From positions 1-43,696 of the forward strand of contig JAFSIW010000065.1 of assembly GCA_017439545.1 (NCBI GenBank): 43,696 nt of DNA. Direction: 5' to 3'. Of the stretch, positions 7,799 to 14,483 are shown piece by piece. Position numbers and translations under genes: made by a program. Every line of letters begins with the position of its first letter. The stretch's first letter is position 1. Below the pieces are notes generated by a model. That model was not told the DNA's origin. It saw nothing but the letters and a program-made list of their open reading frames with translations, and made no database searches. The DNA is from Clostridia bacterium. GTDB taxonomy: Bacteria > Bacillota > Clostridia > Oscillospirales > Acutalibacteraceae.

Positions 7799-7827
7799 TT
7801 GACATTCCAATCTAAGATGAGTATAAT
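7799..7827 (+). promoter_or_regulatory. Perfect consensus promoter for tRNA-Ser
   Basis: TTGACA (7799-7804), 17-base spacer, TATAAT (7822-7827), about 54 bp upstream of the mature tRNA 5' end. Both hexamers match consensus exactly, as expected for a stable RNA gene. Confidence 0.9.
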
Positions 7828-7880
7828 ACTTAGGCGGACGAAAATCCGCCAAATGAATATGCGTAACAAACGCTACCAAT

Positions 7881-7971
7881 GGAGAAGTACTCAAGTTGGT
7901 GACGAGGCGCCCCTGCTAAGGGCGTAGGTCGGGTAACCGGCGCGAGGGTTCGAGTCCCTCCTTCTCCGCCA
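7881..7971 (+). tRNA. tRNA-Ser (anticodon GCU)
   Basis: Class II tRNA of 91 bases with encoded CCA. The acceptor GGAGAAG (7881-7887) pairs with CTTCTCC (7961-7967), followed by discriminator G and CCA. The anticodon loop CTGCTAA gives GCU, reading AGC/AGU serine codons. A long variable arm (GTCGGGTAACCGGC region) and a T-loop TTCGAGT are present. A terminator follows directly. The last 20 bases of the tRNA plus the terminator are duplicated 228 bp downstream. Confidence 0.95.
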
Positions 7972-7974
7972 AAC

Positions 7975-8009
7975 AAAACAGCACCCCGTGTGGGTGCTGT
8001 TTTTGTTTT
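7975..8009 (+). terminator. Terminator of tRNA-Ser
   Basis: AAAACAGCACCC pairs with GGGTGCTGTTTT around a 5-base loop, followed by TGTTTT. It begins 4 bp after the CCA end. Confidence 0.9.
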
Positions 8010-8202
8010 GATGGGGACGAGAACCCGAGCGACGGTTCCGGCGCGGGTAACGAGCCCGAGCGCCGCCTGTGGCGGATACAGCGAGGGCGCAGTTGGTGCC
8101 GCGGTCGAAAAAACCGAGGAGCCGTGCGGAGCACCCGACGGTTTTTTCGGGCACCGCAAACGGGGTTGCGAAGCAACGAGAGTCCCTCCTTCTCCGCCAA
8201 AC

Positions 8203-8237
8203 AAAACAGCACCCCGTGTGGGTGCTGTTTTTGTTTT
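8203..8237 (+). terminator. Second copy of the tRNA-Ser terminator
   Basis: An exact copy of the hairpin at 7975-8009. It stands 7 bp from the stop codon of the convergent membrane-protein gene and could also end that transcript. Confidence 0.8.
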
Positions 8238-8243
8238 TCTATT

Positions 8244-8561
8244 CTATTTAACAGTTCCGGCATTCTCTTTTCTTCCCGCTTTGGTAAAAAACAAACCATT
8301 CGTCAAAGCACCTGCCCCCGACAACGCAATCAGACCGATACCGGTTACGTTGGCAGGAAGCACCAGCATACAGATGCCGGCGATCAATCCCCAAAAGCTG
8401 ATGGGGTTGGGAAGCAAAATCCCAAAGCATATACTCAGACAGATTATAACGATGGCTGTCGTGATAGCCATTGGTGTTTTTAGTAACAATATCACCAATC
8501 CCGTCAGCAGACCAACGGCGCACATGATGCCAATTCCGTATGCCCAAAATTTTTCCTTCAT
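8244..8561 (-). CDS. Small integral membrane protein, divergent from a TetR regulator
   Basis: 105 residues with three or four hydrophobic segments (about 9-28, 31-51, 55-70 and 73-92) and charged ends. No family was recognised. GAGGTGG lies 4-6 bases before ATG 8561. It diverges from the TetR gene over a 115 bp region that holds a promoter and an inverted repeat, so it is the likely regulated target. A role in small-molecule export or stress is possible but not shown. Confidence 0.65.
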   Translation of the reverse strand: MKEKFWAYGIGIMCAVGLLTGLVILLLKTPMAITTAIVIICLSICFGILLPNPISFWGLIAGICMLVLPANVTGIGLIALSGAGALTNGLFFTKAGRKENAGTVK

Positions 8562-8585
8562 AAAACCACCTCATTAATTCAACAG

Positions 8586-8644
8586 TTGACTATTTATTCT
8601 GTTTTTATTATAATTGTCGGTGGGAACAGAAGTCAATCGACAAT
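8586..8644 (+). promoter_or_regulatory. tetR promoter with candidate operator
   Basis: TTGACT (8586-8591), 17-base spacer, TATAAT (8609-8614). The inverted repeat ATTGTCG (8613-8619) / CGACAAT (8638-8644) starts inside the -10 and spans the likely transcription start. This is a typical place for TetR autorepression; binding is inferred. Confidence 0.65.
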
Positions 8645-8676
8645 CCTTTTTTATCTGTTCAATTAAAGGAGTTATC

Positions 8677-9216
8677 ATGAATACATACTTCAACAAACGC
8701 AGACAAGAAACGATCCAACGAATCCGAGCCGCTTTCTTAGAGCAACTGTATGAGCGAGAACTCTCTCAGATCAACGTATCTCAGTTGTGCAAGCGTGCGG
8801 ATATCAACCGTGGGACCTTTTACGCCAATTTTGATGATATATATCATCTGGCTGATCATGTATTACAACAGTTAGAGCAAGAGGTTGGCGCATTATTGGA
8901 ACGGGATATACAAAAGGCATACAGCGAAGCGGATTTTTTGAAACTCTTTGAGCATATTCGCAAGAATCAAGCGCTGTATCAAGCATACTTTAAGCTGGGG
9001 AATGATCGTTTCAAAAGTTCATCCCTGTTTTCTATTCCCTTTGAAGGATCGCAAACGGAGCAGGATTTATTGGATTTGCATATCACCTTTTTTGCCAGCG
9101 GGTTTAACGGAATGGTGAAAAAATGGTTGGAAAACGATTGCAAGCAAACGCCGGAACAAATGTTGTCAATTTTGATACGGGAATACCAAGGGCGTTTAGG
9201 CTGGCGGTTGCCATAA
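8677..9216 (+). CDS. TetR/AcrR family transcriptional regulator
   Basis: 179 residues. The N-terminal helix-turn-helix (about residues 9-50) reads I-N-V-S-Q-L-C-K-R-A-D-I-N-R-G-T-F-Y-A-N-F, the classic TetR recognition region. The C-terminal domain ends in a hydrophobic F-F-A-S-G-F-N-G-M-V-K-K-W-L stretch like the TetR_C_8 type found in Firmicutes. AAAGGAG lies 5 bases before ATG 8677. It likely represses itself and the divergent membrane-protein gene through the inverted repeat at 8613-8644. The ligand is unknown. Confidence 0.88.
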   Translation: MNTYFNKRRQETIQRIRAAFLEQLYERELSQINVSQLCKRADINRGTFYANFDDIYHLADHVLQQLEQEVGALLERDIQKAYSEADFLKLFEHIRKNQALYQAYFKLGNDRFKSSSLFSIPFEGSQTEQDLLDLHITFFASGFNGMVKKWLENDCKQTPEQMLSILIREYQGRLGWRLP

Positions 9217-9233
9217 ATCATCATTGTGTCAAA

Positions 9234-9272
9234 CAAAAAAAGAGAGTGCAGAGTTCACACTCTGTACTCTCT
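9234..9272 (-). terminator. Terminator hairpin closing the rpsR-side repeat array
   Basis: A 14 bp stem (9241-9254 with 9259-9272, one G-U) and loop TCAC. On the minus strand it is followed by a T-run (9234-9240 complement). It lies 18 bases past the third conserved box of the array. It may also weaken plus-strand transcription leaving tetR, although no T-run follows in that direction. Confidence 0.75.
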
Positions 9273-9490
9273 TACTCTTCCTAAACAGATTCGCTTTTGT
9301 TCTGCGCCAAAACCCGTATCAACAAAAGCTCGACGGACACACTCGTTGCCAAGCGTGGCGGGGGGAGGGTTTTGGATGCAGAAGTCGTCCCCCCCACCGA
9401 CGCCGGTCATAGTAAAGTTGGTTTGTGCAACCAAGGGGATTTTGGCGTATAACAAAAGCGAGATAAAATCATCCGCGTAGCGGATACCTT

Positions 9491-9532
9491 AAAAAAGGTG
9501 CCCTGCAATCAAAAATCGTTGCAAGACACCTT
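9491..9532 (-). terminator. Second terminator hairpin of the rpsR-side array
   Basis: Minus strand AAGGTGTCTTGCAA pairs with TTGCAGGGCACCTT (with wobbles), followed by TTTT. It matches the second hairpin of the ackA-side array at 22279. Confidence 0.75.
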
Positions 9533-9742
9533 ATTCATTGATTCAGCTAAAAACTGTTTCTTTTGTTCTGCGCCGTGTGAGGCGCACACAACCGTCCGTG
9601 CGGGAGGCGGGGGAGGGTTTTGGATGCAGAAACTGTTTTCTCCGACCCGATGGCGTACATTGGTACGTCGAGAGGGAGGAAAAACAGTTAAAAGCGAATT
9701 TGTAATCATCCGCGAAGCGGATACCTTAAACAGACATCGCAC

Positions 9743-9784
9743 CAAAACAAAAGTTGTGCGCAAAGGTGATCCTTCGCACACAAC
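9743..9784 (-). terminator. Terminator of the rpsF-ssb-rpsR operon
   Basis: Minus strand GTTGTGTGCGAAGG pairs with CCTTTGCGCACAAC around ATCA, then TTTTGTTTT. It begins 48 bases after the rpsR stop, just past the first conserved box. It has the same shape as the hairpins after pnp and ackA. Confidence 0.85.
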
Positions 9785-9832
9785 TCATCTTTAAAACGTA
9801 TTCGCTTTGTTCTGCGCCAAAACCCGTATCAA

Positions 9833-10087
9833 TTAGTCGTTAACGTAGGGCATCAGAGCAACGTAGCGTGCGCGTTTGATCGCAGTGGTCAAAGCGCGTT
9901 GATGACGGGCACAGGTGCCGGTCACACGACGGGGCAGAATCTTAGCACGTTCGGAAGTGAACTTGCGCAAACGGGCAACATCTTTGTAATCGATGGTTTC
10001 TACCTTATCTACACAAAAAGCGCAAACTTTTTTACGACCTTTCCGTACGGGACGGGCGGGGCGTTCAGTTCTTTCGGTTTTTTCCAT
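9833..10087 (-). CDS. rpsR: 30S ribosomal protein S18
   Basis: 84 residues with a charged N-terminal tail, then [30 protein letters not shown] and H-Q-R-x-L-T-x-A-I-K-R-A-R, all hallmark S18 segments. The CxxC plus later Cys and His mark the zinc-containing form. S18 binds 16S rRNA with S6 in the platform of the small subunit. ATG 10087 is preferred (AAGGAG 9 bases upstream); an ATG at 10096 overlaps the ribosome site. Last gene of rpsF-ssb-rpsR, followed by a repeat-type terminator. Confidence 0.97.
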   Translation of the reverse strand: MEKTERTERPARPVRKGRKKVCAFCVDKVETIDYKDVARLRKFTSERAKILPRRVTGTCARHQRALTTAIKRARYVALMPYVND

Positions 10088-10122
10088 TACAGACATCTCC
10101 TTATCTTATTATAGTGCCGTTA

Positions 10123-10566
10123 TTAAAACGGAAGATCGTCGTCTACCGCGTCGATCTCACGGAAGCCGTCGCCGCCAACGTTATCAAAGGCGGGAGGGAT
10201 CTGGGAGCCGCCGTCATAAGTATTGGCGGGCGCGGAATTGCTGTCCTTTTTAGAATCAGCAAAATGCAGACTGTCGGCCACGATGGTATAGGCTTTACGA
10301 CGGACACCGTTACGGTCGTCGTAGGTGCGGGTTTCCAAGCGGCCCTGCACGGCGATCATTTGACCTTTGCGGAAGAAGCGGCTGACAAAATCAGCTTGCC
10401 CTCTCCAGGCAACTACGTCAAAAAAGTCTGCTTGCCGTTGTTCCCCTTGCTTGACAAAGGAACGGTCTACCGCGATGGTAAAAGAGCAAACGTTTACACC
10501 CTGAGGCGTTTGACGCAGTTCGGGGTCGGCGGTCAGACGACCCATCATAATGACGGAATTCAACAT
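10123..10566 (-). CDS. ssb: Single-stranded DNA-binding protein
   Basis: 147 residues. The N-terminal OB fold (residues 1-105) begins M-L-N-S-V-I-M-M-G-R-L-T-A-D-P-E-L-R and includes the W-R-G-Q-A-D-F segment. A Gly/Asn/Pro-rich flexible linker follows, then the acidic tip D-D-D-L-P-F that recruits partner proteins in replication and repair. It lies between rpsF and rpsR as in most Firmicutes. The ribosome site is modest (GGGTGA). The rpsF stop is 16 bp upstream. Confidence 0.97.
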   Translation of the reverse strand: MLNSVIMMGRLTADPELRQTPQGVNVCSFTIAVDRSFVKQGEQRQADFFDVVAWRGQADFVSRFFRKGQMIAVQGRLETRTYDDRNGVRRKAYTIVADSLHFADSKKDSNSAPANTYDGGSQIPPAFDNVGGDGFREIDAVDDDLPF

Positions 10567-10582
10567 TCTTGTTCACCCAGCC

Positions 10583-10864
10583 TTACTTTTTAATGATCAT
10601 GGTACGCAACACACCATCGGTGATTTTGAACACACGGTCCAATTCAGCGGGGAATTCGGTGTTAGCAGAGAAGTTCACCAGCACGTAGTAGCCTTCGGCT
10701 TCATCGTTGATGAGATAAGCCAAGCGACGCTTGCCCCACTCGTCTACGCTGTCGATGGTTCCGTTGGCTTCGATCATGGCGGTGAATTTGTCTTTCAGAG
10801 CAACAGCGGCTTCTTCACCGTTGGCTACCGAAAACACCATCATAACTTCATAATTTCCGGTCAT
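10583..10864 (-). CDS. rpsF: 30S ribosomal protein S6
   Basis: 93 residues starting M-T-G-N-Y-E-V-M-M-V-F and containing W-G-K-R-R-L-A-Y and E-G-Y-Y-V-L-V-N-F, the core S6 motifs. S6 pairs with S18 on 16S rRNA. Start 10864 has AGGAGG 9 bases upstream; a longer upstream reading frame has no ribosome site and crosses the promoter. First gene of the operon, with a leader of about 80 bases holding a 9 bp hairpin. Confidence 0.96.
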   Translation of the reverse strand: MTGNYEVMMVFSVANGEEAAVALKDKFTAMIEANGTIDSVDEWGKRRLAYLINDEAEGYYVLVNFSANTEFPAELDRVFKITDGVLRTMIIKK

Positions 10865-10891
10865 TTTACAGCACCTCCTTTTGGTCGTCAG

Positions 10892-10913
10892 GCCCCGAAG
10901 CCTCCTTCGGAGC
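10892..10913 (-). promoter_or_regulatory. rpsF leader hairpin, possible S6:S18 autoregulatory site
   Basis: In the mRNA, GCTCCGAAG pairs with CTTCGGGGC (9 bp, one G-U) around loop GAGG, 28 bases before the S6 start codon. Bacterial rpsF leaders often carry a structure bound by the S6:S18 complex. This hairpin is in the right place, but I cannot confirm the consensus bulge by eye. Confidence 0.4.
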
Positions 10914-10952
10914 AAGGAGCAGATAGGATTCAGATTTATCTGCGCATCGGCT

Positions 10953-10981
10953 ATTATACCATCCCCTTTGGCAGAAGTCAA
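10953..10981 (-). promoter_or_regulatory. Promoter of rpsF-ssb-rpsR
   Basis: Minus strand TTGACT (10976-10981), 17-base spacer, TATAAT (10953-10958). Predicted transcription start near 10946. Confidence 0.88.
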
Positions 10982-11166
10982 TCTTTTTTTGCAGGAATTT
11001 GCAAAACGGCAAAATCCACGGCAAAGGATTTCCCTTTTGGTTGACAAGCCCCTCTCCACCCACTAATATGGTAGCAGTATCATTTTTTTGTAACAACTGT
11101 GAGGTTTTGTCTGTTTTGGTTGTGTAATAAGTGAAACAGGAAAAACCGGGAGAAAGGAGCAAGTCG

Positions 11167-11727
11167 ATGGATAACGGTGCAAGTAGCTACCGCCGTTTCC
11201 GTGACCAAGGGGACGAAAGCGGATTAGCCGAAATCATACGGGATTACCGTGACGGGCTGATTTTGTATTTGAACGGATTCGTTCGGAATATTCAGTTGGC
11301 CGAGGAGCTGGCCGAAGACACCTTTGTAATTCTCGGCACAAAAAAGCCCAAGGATAAAGGCATCGGCTCGTTCAAAACCTGGCTTTACACAATCGGACGA
11401 AACACGGCGATCAACGCGCTGAAACGCCGCGCAAGACGGTGGGAGATCTCGATTGATGACTGTAAGGAACTGACGCGTGAAGAAGAAAATCTGGAAACAG
11501 CTTACATTGAAAAAGAGCAAAAGATCACGGTACACCGAGCGCTCAAAAAACTGAAGCCGGAATACCATCAGATCCTTTGGCTGGTATACTTTGAGGAGTT
11601 CAGCCACAAAGAGGCCGCCGCCGTGATGAAAAAATCGGTACATAACGTGGATACCCTTGTATATCGCGCCCGCAAATCCCTGAAAACCCAGTTAGAAACG
11701 GAGGGCTTTGTCTATGAAGAATTATGA
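11167..11727 (+). CDS. ECF-type RNA polymerase sigma factor
   Basis: 186 residues with sigma region 2 (A-E-E-L-A-E-D-T-F-V-I-L then F-K-T-W-L-Y-T-I-G-R-N-T-A-I-N) and region 4 (H-Q-I-L-W-L-V-Y-F-E-E-F-S-H-K-E-A-A-A-V-M-K-K-S-V). No region 1 or 3 is present, as usual for extracytoplasmic-function sigmas. AGGAG lies 7 bases before ATG 11167. The next gene overlaps by 14 bp and encodes a membrane protein that probably restrains it. A GTAACAA sequence near 11091, followed about 16 bases later by GTCTG, could be an autoregulated ECF promoter. Confidence 0.9.
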   Translation: MDNGASSYRRFRDQGDESGLAEIIRDYRDGLILYLNGFVRNIQLAEELAEDTFVILGTKKPKDKGIGSFKTWLYTIGRNTAINALKRRARRWEISIDDCKELTREEENLETAYIEKEQKITVHRALKKLKPEYHQILWLVYFEEFSHKEAAAVMKKSVHNVDTLVYRARKSLKTQLETEGFVYEEL

Positions 11728-12607
11728 AGAAACGATTCAAACGGTTTTAGAACGAATCCATAAGAAAACCGCGCAAAAAAAGCGAAGAAGAAAAACGGTG
11801 ATTCAAACTGCGGTATATTTGGGTTGCTTGTGCCTTGTTTTGTTGATGGGCGCAGGCATTTGGCAAAGCAGGTTGCCTGATGTGCCTACTGATGTGACGC
11901 CCACTGAGGTGCAAAACAACGCTGTTCAAAGCGAGTCGCAAACGGAGAGTTTCTTACAGCGAGAACAAGGATCAAAGGAAACAGAATCTACCACACAAGA
12001 AGAAGTAACCACGCAATCCAAACCCAAAGAAGAACAAAAACCGGAAATAGACCCCGTGAAAATCCACGGAGATATTGCTCAAAACAACCCCACTTTTGTT
12101 TCGGAACAAGCCTTGCAAACTTGGTTACAATACGGTAGCGGCGCTTATGAAAGCGAACGGTCTCAATATTTGGCACAATCAAAGCAAGCCGGTAAGAGCG
12201 ATTTTTACAGATTGTCAAAGGGGATTCCTCCTTTTTTGAATTTAGAGAAAATTGAACTTTCCGGTTCATCGGGCGATTATACTTATTTTTGTCATTTTGA
12301 AGACGGAAGTTTTTGCAATATTGCCATTGATTCCGGCACTACCTCAGAACTGGAAGAAAAGTTGTATAATCATACTATTGAATTGTGTCAGAATAAGAAT
12401 GAAGGCAGTGGTGTCATTTCAATAAAAGGTATCAACTTTTATTATGACGAAAAAGCTGAACAATCAATGCAAATCCATTGGAAACAATTTGATAAGTTTC
12501 ACTCTGTTTCTTTTAAAGGAAATCGAGATTTATTAGATGACTTCGTCTCATACTTGGTCTTAGAACAAGTCACCGTACCCCTCAACTCCGACCACGTAAC
12601 CGAGTAA
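11714..12607 (+). CDS. Putative membrane anti-sigma factor paired with the ECF sigma
   Basis: 297 residues. A short cytoplasmic N-terminus with a very basic patch (about residues 18-28) precedes one membrane helix (about 29-50). A Glu/Thr/Gln-rich low-complexity linker (about 65-115) follows, then an extracellular domain of about 180 residues with Cys residues in the latter half. The layout and 14 bp overlap with the sigma gene suggest an anti-sigma or signal-sensing partner. No zinc-finger motif of the ZAS type is visible, so this is inference. ATG 11714 has GGAGG 9 bases upstream. A terminator follows at 12616. Confidence 0.65.
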   Translation: MKNYEETIQTVLERIHKKTAQKKRRRKTVIQTAVYLGCLCLVLLMGAGIWQSRLPDVPTDVTPTEVQNNAVQSESQTESFLQREQGSKETESTTQEEVTTQSKPKEEQKPEIDPVKIHGDIAQNNPTFVSEQALQTWLQYGSGAYESERSQYLAQSKQAGKSDFYRLSKGIPPFLNLEKIELSGSSGDYTYFCHFEDGSFCNIAIDSGTTSELEEKLYNHTIELCQNKNEGSGVISIKGINFYYDEKAEQSMQIHWKQFDKFHSVSFKGNRDLLDDFVSYLVLEQVTVPLNSDHVTE

Positions 12608-12615
12608 CCCACTCC

Positions 12616-12642
12616 GCCCCCGACTTTGGTCGGGGGCTTTTT
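12616..12642 (+). terminator. Rho-independent terminator of the ECF operon
   Basis: GCCCCCGAC pairs with GTCGGGGGC around TTTG, then TTTTT. Confidence 0.93.
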
Positions 12643-12684
12643 GCGGTTTTTCAAAATCTTCTCCCCTTTTTTCAAAATCAGGTG

Positions 12685-12713
12685 TAGACATTTGCCTTTT
12701 TTTGGTGTATAAT
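12685..12713 (+). promoter_or_regulatory. Promoter of the lipoprotein gene
   Basis: TAGACA (12685-12690), 17-base spacer, TATAAT (12708-12713), 43 bp before the start codon. Confidence 0.75.
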
Positions 12714-12756
12714 AATTGCAACTGTTTATTTTGCATCAAATTTGGAGGTAATTCCT

Positions 12757-13911
12757 ATGAAACGATCCACAAGACTGATCGCCCTGCTGTTGATCGCCGT
12801 TATGGCGCTGACTCTGGCAGGCTGTCACAAAAAGAACGAAACGGTTATGACCGTGGGTGATACCGCTATCCCCTCCGGTCTGTATCTGGCATTCCAGTTA
12901 GAAGCCTACTCCGAGCTCATCGGCGGCGTGAACGAACAGGTCGCCGAAACAAGCGACGCTTCTCAACCCCAGAACTATGCCGATTACTTTAACTTTGAAT
13001 ACGAAGGCAAAAAGGCCGAGACCTTCGTTGCCGACCGCACCAAGGCGCTGGCCATCGAATACGCCGTTGTGCAAGACCTGTTTGCCAAGTACGAGCTGGA
13101 GCTGACCAAAGAGGATTCCGACTACATTGACACCTACGCCGAATATTATTGGGAACAAAACATCGGCGCAATGTACGAGCCCAACGGTGTCAGCCTTGCC
13201 ACCTACACCGAGCTGATGTCTTATCAATATAAAAAGAGCAAGGTATTCGACTATTACTACGACAAAAAGGACGAAACCACCGGTAAGGGCGGTCTGCAAA
13301 CCGTTGCCGACAGCGAGATCATTGCCAAGCTGGCTTCGGATTACGTGCTTGCCGACATGATGCCCGGCTCGCTGACCACCACCGGCGCAGACGGCTCCAC
13401 TTCTTCTATCACTGCCGACGCCAAAACCCAACTGAAGGCCAAGTTTGACGCATACGCCGACAAGCTGAACAAGGGCGGCAACTACAGCGAGATCTATAAG
13501 GAATACACCGGCAGTGCTCCTCAAAACACCGCCGTTAACACCGAAGAAGGTCCCAACACCATCTACTCCGCCACCGCCAACGTGTTCTCTGCCGGCGACA
13601 GCGATGCCACCATCTACAATATGCTCAAAACCCAGCGGGACAGTGACGGTTTTGCCTACGGCAAGGCCTACGTGCTGGGGGGCGACACCCAAGGCGCTTA
13701 TTATCTCACCATGATGTACGAGATCGCAAAGGACGCTTATTACGTTGACCAATACCGCTCCGCTATTCTGCACGAGTTGAAGGACGACGAGTTTGACAAG
13801 CTGTTGGCCGACGAAGGCGCCAAGCTGACCTACTCTGCCAGCAAGGGTCTGTTGAAATACTACAAGCCCACCAACATCGATTTTGATGCCGCTACCGCAG
13901 CCGCACAATAA
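12757..13911 (+). CDS. Surface lipoprotein, possibly PrsA/SurA-like foldase without a clear PPIase domain
   Basis: 384 residues. A lipoprotein signal peptide (M-K-R-S-T-R-L-I then hydrophobic core) ends in L-A-G-C with the lipid-modified Cys at 23. The mature start ([14 protein letters not shown]) resembles the chaperone N-domain start of PrsA/SurA proteins. The rest is acidic, helical and rich in Tyr, Lys and Asp, with no parvulin motif I can recognise. GGAGG lies 8 bases before ATG 12757. The gene is monocistronic upstream of rpsO. A role in folding secreted proteins is inferred only from the N-terminal resemblance. Confidence 0.7.
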   Translation: MKRSTRLIALLLIAVMALTLAGCHKKNETVMTVGDTAIPSGLYLAFQLEAYSELIGGVNEQVAETSDASQPQNYADYFNFEYEGKKAETFVADRTKALAIEYAVVQDLFAKYELELTKEDSDYIDTYAEYYWEQNIGAMYEPNGVSLATYTELMSYQYKKSKVFDYYYDKKDETTGKGGLQTVADSEIIAKLASDYVLADMMPGSLTTTGADGSTSSITADAKTQLKAKFDAYADKLNKGGNYSEIYKEYTGSAPQNTAVNTEEGPNTIYSATANVFSAGDSDATIYNMLKTQRDSDGFAYGKAYVLGGDTQGAYYLTMMYEIAKDAYYVDQYRSAILHELKDDEFDKLLADEGAKLTYSASKGLLKYYKPTNIDFDAATAAAQ

Positions 13912-13935
13912 TTCCAAACTTTTTTAAAAAAAGTC

Positions 13936-13964
13936 TTTACAAACGAAACCAGCCGTGCTATAAT
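13936..13964 (+). promoter_or_regulatory. Promoter of rpsO
   Basis: TTTACA (13936-13941), 17-base spacer, TATAAT (13959-13964). The leader before the start codon is about 75 bases. Confidence 0.85.
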
Positions 13965-14048
13965 AGCCGATGGCTTCCCGTTTCCGGGCTCTTGGCACTC
14001 ACCGGCCTCTGCGCAGATTCGGGAGAAATATTAAATGAGGTGAATAAA
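13965..14048 (+). promoter_or_regulatory. rpsO leader with candidate S15 autoregulatory structure
   Basis: The leader carries a CCCG-TTTC-CGGG hairpin near 13978-13989 and GC-rich segments that can pair further downstream (GGC and GCC runs). Many rpsO leaders fold into structures that bind S15 to repress translation. The place and structure fit, but the exact class cannot be assigned by eye. Confidence 0.35.
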
Positions 14049-14312
14049 ATGACCAACGAACTGAAACAACAAATCATGAAAGAATATGCGAAGCACGAGG
14101 GCGACACCGGTTCTCCCGAAGTACAAATCGCTGTTCTGACCGCTCGCATCAACGAACTGACCGAACATCTGAAGATCCATAAAAAGGACCATCACTCCCG
14201 TCGCGGTCTGCTGATGATGGTAGGTCGTCGTCGTAACCTGTTGGCTTATCTGCAAAAGAAAGATATCGAACGGTATCGTTCTATCGTTGCCAGACTGGGC
14301 TTGCGTAAATAA
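14049..14312 (+). CDS. rpsO: 30S ribosomal protein S15
   Basis: 87 residues with [14 protein letters not shown][20 protein letters not shown] and [11 protein letters not shown], the universal S15 signature. S15 binds 16S rRNA early in assembly. Start 14049 follows GAGGTGAATAAA. It precedes pnp, the standard bacterial order, but a strong terminator (14330) lies between them. Confidence 0.98.
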   Translation: MTNELKQQIMKEYAKHEGDTGSPEVQIAVLTARINELTEHLKIHKKDHHSRRGLLMMVGRRRNLLAYLQKKDIERYRSIVARLGLRK

Positions 14313-14329
14313 TTTTGTTGTAAAAAAAT

Positions 14330-14362
14330 CGGGCGGACTTTTTCATATTGTCCGCCCGTTTT
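14330..14362 (+). terminator. Terminator between rpsO and pnp
   Basis: CGGGCGGAC pairs with GTCCGCCCG around an 11-base loop, then TTTT. Confidence 0.88.
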
Positions 14363-14483
14363 AACCATCTAACAGGGAGTTGCCGTTATTTTAGCAGTGA
14401 ACAGATATTCCGTTTTTCGGGGTATGTGTTTATTGCTAAAAATGGTATTCTCCCACGATATAAAGATAAAGGAGAATGTAAAA

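Larger units (their letters stand above)
7952..8237 (+). repeat. 58 bp direct repeat of tRNA-Ser 3' end plus terminator, flanking a 170 bp insert
   Basis: Positions 7952-8009 and 8180-8237 are identical over 58 bp and 228 bp apart. The repeat carries the tRNA T-arm 3' half, acceptor, CCA and terminator. The intervening segment 8010-8179 is GC-rich, has no convincing gene, and holds an 11 bp perfect stem (8106-8116 with 8139-8149, CGAAAAAACCG type) plus a small TTGCGAAGCAA hairpin. A duplicated tRNA 3' end is the usual footprint of site-specific integration, but no integrase is present in so small a unit. It may be a relic, a miniature integrated element or a duplication. Confidence 0.85.
9273..9832 (-). 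repeat. Three-box terminator-repeat array downstream of rpsR
   Basis: Reading leftward from the rpsR stop, a box GGCGCAGAACAAA appears at about 9801-9822, 9561-9574 (less conserved flank) and 9290-9312. Each box is followed by a different terminator hairpin. Between boxes lie inserts that share a self-pairing ATCCGCTTCGCGGAT-type hairpin (about 9709-9724 and 9469-9484) and a CTGCATCCAAAACCCTCC stretch (two copies, about 9361-9383 and 9608-9630). The first insert has a long palindrome at 9631-9689. An inverted box lies near 9434-9457. No coding potential is credible here. The same plan recurs after ackA. Confidence 0.8.

Noticed and set aside
7830-8299. Frames across tRNA-Ser and its duplicated 3' end
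   Set aside because: They translate tRNA and terminator sequence; the repeated peptide segments only reflect the DNA repeat.
9509-9781. Open frames of 60-100 codons across the rpsR-side repeat region on both strands
   Set aside because: They lack good ribosome sites, have low-complexity or hairpin-derived sequence, and run through terminators and palindromes.
9290-9832. CRISPR array as an explanation for the repeats
   Set aside because: Only three boxes, spaced about 230-270 bp apart with repeated inserts; no 25-37 bp repeats with unique short spacers and no cas genes.
12898-13917. A 339-codon antisense frame opposite the lipoprotein gene
   Set aside because: It is the mirror of a gene with signal peptide, promoter and ribosome site; the Gly/Val-rich product is typical of antisense shadows.
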